In this document: positions 8,019 through 14,205 of the stretch, piece by piece
How positions within the stretch are numbered: the stretch's first letter is position 1
Layout: each line of letters begins with the position of its first letter
Assembly: GCA_022710245.1 (NCBI GenBank)
Contig: JAKLHH010000055.1
Span: forward strand, 1 to 14,794
Reading direction: 5' to 3'
Origin: Myxococcota bacterium
GTDB lineage: Bacteria > Myxococcota > Polyangia > GCA-2747355 > JAKLHH01
Length of the DNA stretch: 14,794 bases
Translations under genes and position numbers: made by a program
Notes under the pieces: generated by a model
The model's database searches: none
Seen by the model: the letters and a program-made list of their open reading frames with translations, nothing else
Told to the model about the DNA's origin: nothing

Positions 8019-9194
8019 ATGCAAGCACAGTCGCACCCGCAACGCCGCACCCTCTTCGACCTCCTCGCGCGGGAGCTCCTCGATCTCGAACAGCGCTGCG
8101 ACACGGTCACGCTGCGCTCGGGCGCCCCGGACCGCTTCGAGACGACGGTGGTTCCCGTGAGGGAAGCAGACGAGATGGTCGAGCTCGCCCTCGCAGCAGG
8201 CTTCATCGAGGGGACGCCATTCGCGCTCCTGCCCTTCGGGCACATCGCGCGTCGCTACCGGAGCACGGGCGAGACCTGGGAGGTCTCGATCGTCGGGTCT
8301 GACGTCGTAGAGTCCACCGGCGCACCCGGCCGGCGATCGCTGGGGCGCCATCGCACATCCTGTTCTTCGCCGGAGACCGCCGTCCGACAGCTGGAGGAGT
8401 TCGTGGCGAGCCACGAGGCGGACGGCTTTCGGCTCCAGCAGATCTATCTGACGGACGCCCCGCCCGACCCCACCATCGCGCCGCTCGTCCCGGCGCCCGA
8501 TCCGTACGCAGCCGTCGACGAGACCATGAGGCGCTTGCGAGCGCTCTCGCGCGAGCTGCCGCGCGGGCACTTCCTCGTCGAGGAGCTCGATCCCACGAGC
8601 GACGGCGGGCGCTCCACGCTCGCGGAGCACGGCTGGGGCCCGGCCGCGATCGACTGGCATCGGCCCAGCTTCAACAGCTGGACGAAGCCCCGACCGACTG
8701 AGAAGGCCGGCTCTTCGTTCGAGTACTTCGGTCGACGCTACGGGTCCATCACGTGGATCGTTCACGCGGCGATCGACAGCAACCTCCCCATGTTCCATGT
8801 GGGGAACGTTCACGGCGCCGGTTGGTGTTGCCTCCAGATCGCTGGGGGTGCGCTCCACCACGCCCCTCACCTCGAGGCTGAGTATCCCGGCCGCGGCTAC
8901 GATCGTGCGCTGGTCTTCCATGGCGGGTGGGGGCGCTACGGCTATGCGATGGACACGCGCGTGACCTCTGAAACGGGCGAGCACCCGATCTATCCGTTCT
9001 GCGATGACGGCGCCATCGAGGAGCAGGACCTGATGCCCGAGGTCCCCATCGCGCCGGACGGCATCGAGCCGTTCGGCTCTTGGCTGGAGCGCCACGTTCA
9101 CCAGCTCATCGGCACGCTGCGCGTGCGGCTCCCTTATGTCAACGCCCTTACCGGCGCTCCCCGACAGCAGGAAGACCGGGATCCGCCGAGGTGA
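8019..9194 (+). CDS. Unrecognised 391-residue protein
   Basis: I do not recognise the family. The protein is soluble in appearance, with no signal peptide or membrane helix. The N-terminal part (about 10-95) has a leucine-rich helix (FDLLARELLDLEQRC) and a mixed alpha/beta pattern ending FALLPFGHIARRYRSTGETWEVSIVG. A polar, Ser/Arg-rich linker follows (about 94-122). The C-terminal part (about 235-375) is rich in aromatic, Gly and His residues (ITWIVHAAIDSNLPMFHVGN, HGAGWCCLQIAGG, VFHGGWGRYGYAMDTRV). It finishes with an acidic stretch and an amphipathic SWLERHVHQLIGTLRVRLPY helix. ATG at 8019 is chosen because sequence before it looks non-coding. A GTG at 7998 in the same frame is possible, and neither has a good ribosome binding site. 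Third-position bias supports a real gene, but its GC content looks lower than its neighbours', which may signal acquisition. It stands alone, divergent from the sigma factor and convergent with the propeller gene. Confidence 0.7.
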   Translation: MQAQSHPQRRTLFDLLARELLDLEQRCDTVTLRSGAPDRFETTVVPVREADEMVELALAAGFIEGTPFALLPFGHIARRYRSTGETWEVSIVGSDVVESTGAPGRRSLGRHRTSCSSPETAVRQLEEFVASHEADGFRLQQIYLTDAPPDPTIAPLVPAPDPYAAVDETMRRLRALSRELPRGHFLVEELDPTSDGGRSTLAEHGWGPAAIDWHRPSFNSWTKPRPTEKAGSSFEYFGRRYGSITWIVHAAIDSNLPMFHVGNVHGAGWCCLQIAGGALHHAPHLEAEYPGRGYDRALVFHGGWGRYGYAMDTRVTSETGEHPIYPFCDDGAIEEQDLMPEVPIAPDGIEPFGSWLERHVHQLIGTLRVRLPYVNALTGAPRQQEDRDPPR

Positions 9195-9447
9195 GGACAC
9201 CCTCCGGGTCGCTGCGCAGCGGCTCGTCACCGAGGGGGACCCGGGCGGCGGCGAGCGCGCAGCAGGGCCGCCGGTGCGAGGCGGGCCCCCCCCCCCCGGT
9301 GCCAGGGCGACGTGCATGCCCCGTCGGCCGGGTGGACTCGAGGAGCAGCGCTGGCGCGACCGCCTCGCGCACGTTGTAGAGCGCCGCTGCCCAGGCCGCC
9401 TCGTGGGGCAGTGCTGTACCTGGACGTTCGGGCCAGCTGCTCCGTGA
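9195..9447. other. Convergent gap with a 12-C homopolymer and a possible gene fragment
   Basis: These 253 bases lie between the 3' ends of two convergent genes. They contain a run of 12 C at 9286-9297. On the minus strand, 9349-9408 encodes PHEAAWAAALYNVREAVAPA, which reads like real protein. Its frame has no start upstream before the stop codon of the neighbouring propeller gene and continues downstream into low-complexity Pro/Gly/Arg sequence. It is best explained as a decayed fragment. No clear intrinsic terminator is visible. Confidence 0.4.
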
Positions 9448-10920
9448 TCAGTTGCTCGCGAGTCGCCAGACGAAGGCGTCCCAGTGGCCGGCGCTCTGCA
9501 GTGGAATGCCCAGCAGGTCGACGGCCTGGGAGATGCGGCCGCTCACCACGAGCGCCCCCTGGGCGGTGATCAGGAGCCCCTCCGCCACGTCGTCGCCCGC
9601 GCCGCCGAAGGCTCCAGAGTAGCGATGACTCCCATCGCTCGCATACGCGGCGACGAAGAGGTCACGGGCGCTGGGGACGAGCGGCGGGCCTCCGAGGGTC
9701 GCCGGGGCGCCGATGGAGCCGGCGAGGTAGAGCAGCCCGCCCGGGTGGCGCGCGAGCCCGCCGGCGCTGTCGCACTGCGCGCCGCCGAAGGCTCTGGCCC
9801 AGCGCCGTGCCCCGTCGCTGGCGGCGAGACATGTCAGGAAGACGTCGCAGTCGCCGCCGCTCACCAGCGCGCTGGCGTCAGCGAAGGTGAGCGTGTCGTA
9901 GAAGCCGCCAGCCACGCAGACGTCCTGCCCGCTGAGCGCGAGGCGGCTTCCGGTGTCGTCCAGCGGGCTCCCGGCGGCCATCACCCAGCGTGGCTTGGCC
10001 TGGTTGTCCAGCGCGAGGAGGAAGGCGTCCGTGCCGCCGCGGCTGACCGCGCTGAGCCCGCCTCCGAGGTCGACGGTCGCCGAGAAGGAGCCGGTCACGA
10101 AGAGGTTGCCCGCCGCGTCGACGGCGATGGCCTCCGCGGTGTCAAGCCCGGTCCCTCCGAAGCCTGCCGAGAGCTGGTGGGCTCCACCCGCTGAGAGCTT
10201 CAGCACGAAGAGGTCGGCGGCTCCGTGGCTCGTGATGACGCCTCCGCCGAGGTCGATGCTCGCGGCGAACTGGCCAGCGACCAGCAGCTCGCCCGCCGGG
10301 CTCACCGCGATGGCGGCCGCGCGATCCCAGCCCGCCCCCCCGAGCACGCGCGGCCAGCCCGCGACGGTCGAGCCATTTGCGTCCAGGCGCCAGATGAAGC
10401 CCTCCGCGTTGGCGTTGTGGGGAGTGAGGATCGCGCCATCGAAGTTGACGGCCGCGCTCGCGCCGCCGGCGAACTGACCCACGACATAGATGGCGTCGCC
10501 GAGCGCGACGATGCCGGTCGCGTAGTCCTCCCCGCTCCCGCCCACCGTCTTCGTCCAGCGCAGCGTACCTGCGGCGTCGGTGCTCCAGAGCAAGATGTCG
10601 CGAGTGCCCCCTCCCCCGGTGGCGTTCACCGCACCGGCGATGTAGACGTTGCCCTTCGTGTCCACGGCCACCGAGGCCCCGAGCTCTCCGGGCTGGGCAG
10701 ACGACCCGCCGTGGCGCTGCGCCATGCCGGAGGTCAGCGTGAGCGGCCCCTGATCCGGCGCCCTGTCCCTCCTGCCATCGGTGGCGCTGGCGCCATCGGT
10801 GGCTCCGGCGCCATCGCGGCCGGACGCGTCCGTGCTCGGCCCATTGAAGCCTGCTCGCACGCAAGCAGTCAGCGCCGGGGAGAGCACGACGAACGCGAGG
10901 ACGCGCCATCGCATACCCAT
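9448..10920 (-). CDS. Secreted lipoprotein with seven SBBP-type beta-propeller repeats
   Basis: This 490-residue lipoprotein should be exported and lipid-anchored: MGMRWRVLAFVVLSPALTAC has a positive start, a hydrophobic core and a good lipobox (L-T-A-C20). A low-complexity Asp/Gly/Ala linker follows (about 27-58, with GATDGA-like units). Seven units of about 55-65 residues follow, each starting GG-x-G-x-D and containing an AVDAAGNLFVTGSF-like strand pair and an aliphatic LW/LKL strand. This matches the SBBP beta-propeller repeat, and seven copies suit one closed seven-bladed propeller. Such proteins are usually surface or secreted with unknown ligands. ATG at 10920 has GGGTGA about 6 bases upstream; a second in-frame ATG at 10914 is possible. 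It is divergent from the polysaccharide-lyase-like gene, and both encode exported proteins, so they may share control from the region between them. The repeat family is fairly sure; the role is unknown. Confidence 0.85.
   Translation of the reverse strand: MGMRWRVLAFVVLSPALTACVRAGFNGPSTDASGRDGAGATDGASATDGRRDRAPDQGPLTLTSGMAQRHGGSSAQPGELGASVAVDTKGNVYIAGAVNATGGGGTRDILLWSTDAAGTLRWTKTVGGSGEDYATGIVALGDAIYVVGQFAGGASAAVNFDGAILTPHNANAEGFIWRLDANGSTVAGWPRVLGGAGWDRAAAIAVSPAGELLVAGQFAASIDLGGGVITSHGAADLFVLKLSAGGAHQLSAGFGGTGLDTAEAIAVDAAGNLFVTGSFSATVDLGGGLSAVSRGGTDAFLLALDNQAKPRWVMAAGSPLDDTGSRLALSGQDVCVAGGFYDTLTFADASALVSGGDCDVFLTCLAASDGARRWARAFGGAQCDSAGGLARHPGGLLYLAGSIGAPATLGGPPLVPSARDLFVAAYASDGSHRYSGAFGGAGDDVAEGLLITAQGALVVSGRISQAVDLLGIPLQSAGHWDAFVWRLASN
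10774..10816. repeat. 18-base tandem repeat in the linker of the propeller lipoprotein
   Basis: About 2.4 copies of an 18-base unit starting gccatcggtggc are found here (copies begin at 10774, 10792 and 10810). On the minus strand they encode the Gly/Ala/Thr/Asp linker with a six-residue period (GATDGA, SATDG). The in-frame unit length allows linker length to change without a frameshift. Confidence 0.7.
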
Positions 10921-10977
10921 CTCATTCACCCGGTGTCTCGAGTCGTCGACGTTAACACCGCCGCCCTGGTGGTTCAA

Positions 10978-11010
10978 GGCGCGGAGCAGGCAGGCGCGGA
11001 GCAGGCAGGC
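10978..11010. repeat. 15-base perfect tandem duplication
   Basis: Two adjacent identical copies of gcggagcaggcaggc occupy 10981-11010, with three further matching bases on the left. The repeat lies about 60 bases upstream of the propeller lipoprotein start, within its likely promoter or 5' leader. Confidence 0.75.
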
Positions 11011-11112
11011 GTCGCAGCCTTGATACGAGGGACGGATCACGACTGGCAGGCGTCGTTGGTCGTTCAACCCCTGCGCGCGTCGACGGGCAGAGATGGGTTC
11101 GTGGAGTTCTTT

Positions 11113-11244
11113 GCCAGATCTGTCCGAAGGGGTCGCCGCCGCGCGGGTCGTGCTGACAGACGTGTCCAGCGAAGAAGCCACGCGATCTCGCCGGGTCACG
11201 TTCGGAGCGTCGCCAGCGGCGCCTGCCAGGGTGACAGATCTGGC
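11113..11244. promoter_or_regulatory. Cluster of three palindromic operator-like sites (GACAGATCTGTC-like)
   Basis: Site 1 (11113-11124) is GCCAGATCTGTC. Site 2 (11155-11166) is GACAGACGTGTC. Site 3 (11233-11244) is GACAGATCTGGC. Each is one or two changes from the perfect palindrome GACAGATCTGTC. Sites 1 and 3 are also exact inverted copies of each other over 13 bases (11112-11124 and 11233-11245). Centres are 42 and 78 bases apart, and the first spacing is a whole number of helical turns. This is the look of a multi-site operator for a dimeric regulator between divergent genes. The regulator is not identified. Confidence 0.5.
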
Positions 11245-11373
11245 ATCGCTGCGACCGCGCTCCACCTCCAGCTCAGGTCAGGTGAGGCCGCGACGCTGCT
11301 GGTCCGCCGCGTGCAACCACCAGAACGCGAAGGTGCCCGGCAGAGCACCGCAACCTGAGAAAGAGAGGACGCT

Positions 11374-12264
11374 GTGAACCGAAGAGAGCTGTTGATCGTG
11401 GTACGTCGCGCGCTGAGGCGCCTCGCGCAGCTGGTCATGCTCGCGCCCCTGCTCCTCCTTGACCCGGGCTGCGGAGCGGAGCTCGGCCTCTCCGACGAAG
11501 AGGACCCCTCCACCTACGAGACCCAATCCAGCCTCCCCGGGGGGACGGCGACGCTCCTCTTCAATGATGGCTTCGAGTCGGGTGTGGCGGGTAAGTACGC
11601 CCCTGACACGACGGCCGGGGGCACGTTCACGGTCGCGACCTCTCCTGTCGCCTCTGGCAGCTACTCCGGGAAGTTCGATCTGGCCTATGCGCCGACCGGG
11701 GACACGTATCGCGCGGAGGCGACCCTGGCGGGCGGCACCGGTCGGCTCCAGTTCGGGAAGGAGTACTGGCTCGGTCTCAGGTATCGCTACGAGAACTGGG
11801 AGGCGGACACGGACATGGAGAGCGCTCCGTTTCAGGTCCACACCAAACCCAGCACGTGGGCCGACAACTGCCCCCTTGGCTCGGCCTACACCACGGCGCC
11901 GGTCTTCATGGTCGCGCAGAACAACGAGGCCAGGATCATGACCTATGGCAAGCACGTCCTGTGGCACGGGCCGCTGCAGAGGCACCAGTGGCTACAGCTG
12001 GTCGTTCATCTCCGCCCCTCGAAGACCAGCAACGGGTTCGTCGAGGTGTGGAAGAACGGCCTCAAGCTGGGCCGCGTGGAGGGCGCGAACAGCCCTGAGC
12101 TCGACGACTGCGGCGAGCCGATGGAGAGCCCGTACGTCAAGCTCGGCATCTACAAGTGGAACTGGCAGCGCAAGGCGACCGGCTCCGCTCGTCGCACGCT
12201 CTACCTCGACAACGTGAAGCTCGCGTCGGGGCCCAACGGCTACGGGCTCGTCGGCGGCCAGTGA
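11374..12264 (+). CDS. Secreted polysaccharide-lyase-like protein (heparin lyase I-type fold)
   Basis: This 296-residue exported protein probably cleaves an acidic polysaccharide by beta-elimination outside the cell. The N-terminus is Arg-rich, then hydrophobic (LAQLVMLAPLLLLDPGC); Cys33 may be lipidated, though DPGC is a poor lipobox. The core shows the jelly-roll lyase pattern I associate with the Pfam polysaccharide lyase family PF14099: FNDGFESG at 63, YRAEATLAGG at 112, GKEYWLGLRYRYENW at 128, FQVHTKP at 153, LVVHLRPSKTSNGFVEVWKNG at 209, VKLGIYKWNW at 255 and LYLDNVKLA at 276. Gln154, His156, Tyr260 and Lys261 lie in conserved-looking motifs and could be catalytic or substrate-binding. 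Start is GTG at 11374, with AGAGAGGA 4-5 bases upstream. It is divergent from the propeller lipoprotein, so both may act on extracellular material. The fold call is good; the substrate is unknown. Confidence 0.8.
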   Translation: MNRRELLIVVRRALRRLAQLVMLAPLLLLDPGCGAELGLSDEEDPSTYETQSSLPGGTATLLFNDGFESGVAGKYAPDTTAGGTFTVATSPVASGSYSGKFDLAYAPTGDTYRAEATLAGGTGRLQFGKEYWLGLRYRYENWEADTDMESAPFQVHTKPSTWADNCPLGSAYTTAPVFMVAQNNEARIMTYGKHVLWHGPLQRHQWLQLVVHLRPSKTSNGFVEVWKNGLKLGRVEGANSPELDDCGEPMESPYVKLGIYKWNWQRKATGSARRTLYLDNVKLASGPNGYGLVGGQ

Positions 12265-12274
12265 GGCGCATGCA

Positions 12275-12420
12275 CTGACCCTGCCCGTCAGTCGCAGTTG
12301 CTGACCCTGCCCGTCAGTCGCAGTTGCTGACCTGCCCGTCAGTCGCAGGTGCTGACCTGACCGTCAGTCGGAGGTGCTGACCTGCCCGTCAGTCGCAGGT
12401 GCTGACCCCGCCCGTCAGTC
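12275..12420. repeat. Tandem array of 25-26 base repeats between convergent genes
   Basis: There are five full copies and one truncated copy. Starts are 12275, 12301, 12327, 12352, 12377 and 12402, with lengths 26, 26, 25, 25, 25 and 19. Each begins ctgacc, then (c/t)gcccgtcagtcg, and ends cagttg or caggtg. Each contains CTGAC followed 6-7 bases later by GTCAG, so hairpins can form within units and, using GTCAG with the next CTGAC, between units. The array starts 10 bases after the lyase stop codon, and the last copy supplies the TGA stop (12415-12417) of the sigma-54 activator on the other strand. Copies 1 and 2 are identical; copy 4 has diverged most. It is not a CRISPR array because the copies are contiguous with no spacers. 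Confidence 0.9.
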
Positions 12421-14178
12421 CTGGCCGCGGGGGTTCAGGTAGCGATAGAGGCTGCGCACGCTGATGCCCAGGAGGGCCGCCGCCTGGTCACGGTCGCCGC
12501 CGGTCTGCTCCAGCGCGCGCTGCACGTGCTGCAGCACGAAGCGATCCCGCGCCTCCGCGAGCGGCTCGAAGCGGCTCCCCTCCGTCGGGCCGAAGCCGAG
12601 ATCCTCGGGGCCGATCTCCGGCTCGTCGCACATCAGCACGGCTCTGCGCAGCCGGTTCCGCAGCTCGCGCACGTTGCCGGGCCAGGGGTGGCCCTGGACC
12701 GTGGACCAGGCGGCGCGGGAGAGGCGCGTCGCCCCTCGCTCGAGCTCGGAGGCGAAGCGGCGGAGGAAGAACTTCACCAGCAGCGTCAGGTCGCCCCCTC
12801 GCTCGCGCAGCGGTGGGACCTCGACCACGAGCTCCGCGAGCCGGTAGTAGAGGTCAGGCCGGAAGCTCGGCGCGTCGAGCAGGTCGCGATTCGTCGCGGC
12901 GATGATCCGTGCCTCCAGCGGACGGTCACGCGGGTCCCCGACGCGACGAAAGCTGCGCTCCTGGAGCACGCGCAGCAGCTTGGGCTGCAGCTTGAGCGGC
13001 AGCTCGCCCACCTCGTCGAGGAACAGCGAGCCGCCCGCCGCAGACTCGACGAGGCCCTCACGGTCGCGCTGGGCGCCGGTGAACGCCCCGCGGGCATGGC
13101 CGAAGAGCTCGCTCTCGAGCAGCTCCTCCGGGATCGCGGCGCAGTTCACCGCGACGAAGGGCCCCGAGGCCCGGCGCGAGGCGTCGTGAAGGAAGCGCGC
13201 GGTCAGCTCCTTGCCGGTCCCCGTCTCGCCCGTGATCAGCAGCGAGATGTCGGTCGGCGCCGCCCGCCGCAGCGTCTGGAGCACGCGCTCCATCTGCGGG
13301 CTCTCCCCGATGAGCTCTCGCTGTCCCGCGTGCTCCAGCCGGTGGTGCAGGTCCCACACCTTCGCCCGCAGCGACTCGATGTAGCGCGCGTTCTCCAGCA
13401 GCAGCACGCCCTGGGCGCAGAAGATCCGGGCGATGGCCTGGGCCCGCCCGCCGAAGAGCCCGCAGCGGCCGCGGTGCCCGACGTAGAGCGCGCCCCGCAG
13501 CGTGCTGCCCACGTGGAGCGGCACGCACATCACCGAGGCCAGCCGGAGCTGGACCACGCTCTGCACGGCGCCGAAGTCCGGGCTCGCGGCAGCGTCGTCG
13601 AGCACCACGGGCTCCCCGGTGCGCAGCACCTGCTGGACGATCGAGTCGGAGAGGAGCAGGTCGTCACCCAGCTGGTCCAGGCTGGGGTTGGCCGCGACGA
13701 CGCGCGCGCTGTCCCCGTCGAAGAGCAGCAGGAAGCCGTGCTCCGCCCCGACGGCGCGCAGCAGGCTCTCGAGGAGCAGCTCCGCCGGTCGAGGCCACTC
13801 CTCCTGGGCCAGCACGCTCTGGCTGAAGGTCGCCAGCTGGAGGATCAGCGCGTCGGCGACCTGCTGCAGCTCGGACTGCTCCTCGGCCGCGGCCGCCGGC
13901 AGCTCGTCGAGGACCGTCAAGGTCGCGTCGCCGACCACGACCCGGTCACCGCCTCGCAGGAGCTGCCCCTTCGCCGGCTGTCCCTGGACCAGGACGGGGT
14001 GGTCGCCTCGCGTCCCGATGCGATAGCCCTCCACGTCGAGGTAGACCACCGCGTGGTGGAGCGCGACGTCCCTCGCGCGGACCGGGATCTGGCAGTCCGC
14101 GGCGCTGCCGATGGTGGAGACCCGCCGCTCCAGCTCCACCTCGCGCGGCCCGTCGTCATCGTCGACGATCAGCTTCAT
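12415..14178 (-). CDS. Sigma-54-dependent transcriptional activator with FHA and GAF domains
   Basis: This 587-residue enhancer-binding protein would hydrolyse ATP to open sigma-54 promoters. The N-terminal FHA domain (1-92) contains STIGSAADCQIPVRARDVALHHAVVYLD, where the usual Gly-Arg is Gly24-Ser25 and the usual Ser of S-x-x-H is Ala39. The phosphothreonine pocket therefore looks degenerate. A GAF domain spans about 105-265. The AAA+ domain (about 288-518) has Walker A GETGTGKE (317-324), GAFTGA sigma-54 contact loop (364-369), Walker B SLFLDE (384-389), RPDLYYRL arginine-finger segment (440-447) and GNVREL (501-506). A Fis-type helix-turn-helix is at about 556-584 (GGDRDQAAALLGISVRSLYRYL). 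Length and order match myxobacterial FHA activators. ATG at 14178 lies 27 bases after the PEGA gene, with no strong ribosome binding site. TATAGT at 14185-14190 resembles a -10 box, but no -35 accompanies it, so co-transcription with the PEGA gene is more likely. Confidence 0.95.
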   Translation of the reverse strand: MKLIVDDDDGPREVELERRVSTIGSAADCQIPVRARDVALHHAVVYLDVEGYRIGTRGDHPVLVQGQPAKGQLLRGGDRVVVGDATLTVLDELPAAAAEEQSELQQVADALILQLATFSQSVLAQEEWPRPAELLLESLLRAVGAEHGFLLLFDGDSARVVAANPSLDQLGDDLLLSDSIVQQVLRTGEPVVLDDAAASPDFGAVQSVVQLRLASVMCVPLHVGSTLRGALYVGHRGRCGLFGGRAQAIARIFCAQGVLLLENARYIESLRAKVWDLHHRLEHAGQRELIGESPQMERVLQTLRRAAPTDISLLITGETGTGKELTARFLHDASRRASGPFVAVNCAAIPEELLESELFGHARGAFTGAQRDREGLVESAAGGSLFLDEVGELPLKLQPKLLRVLQERSFRRVGDPRDRPLEARIIAATNRDLLDAPSFRPDLYYRLAELVVEVPPLRERGGDLTLLVKFFLRRFASELERGATRLSRAAWSTVQGHPWPGNVRELRNRLRRAVLMCDEPEIGPEDLGFGPTEGSRFEPLAEARDRFVLQHVQRALEQTGGDRDQAAALLGISVRSLYRYLNPRGQD

Positions 14179-14205
14179 GTGTCCACTATAGACCAGTCCG
14201 GGCCG

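Larger units (their letters stand above)
10921..11373. promoter_or_regulatory. Divergent upstream region of the propeller and polysaccharide-lyase-like genes
   Basis: This 453-base region must carry both promoters. No sigma-70 or sigma-54 core promoter is convincing by eye. It does hold a 15-base perfect tandem duplication (gcggagcaggcaggc at 10981-10995 and 10996-11010) and three related 12-base palindromes listed separately. Just before the rightward start lies AGAGAGGA, a usable ribosome binding site. The coding-like reading of this region on either strand is poor, so I call no gene here. Confidence 0.5.

Noticed and set aside
6488..8302. A 604-codon plus-strand frame opposite the sigma factor
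   Set aside because: It is a shadow of the sigma coding sequence, rich in charged low-complexity runs, and runs out of frame into the unknown gene.
8013..9317. A 434-codon minus-strand frame opposite the unknown protein
   Set aside because: The plus-strand reading is better balanced in residues and has secondary-structure-like patterns. The minus frame is Arg/Gly/Pro-rich.
11044..11060. Sigma-54 promoter (TGGCAG...TTGG) upstream of the lyase-like gene
   Set aside because: Spacing between the GG and GC-like elements is one base too long, and the -12 GC is missing.
10225..11358. A 377-codon plus-strand frame across the propeller gene and its upstream region
   Set aside because: It is antisense to the clear propeller repeats and has no recognisable motif.
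12275..12420. CRISPR array
   Set aside because: Repeat copies are directly adjacent with no variable spacers, and no cas gene is present.
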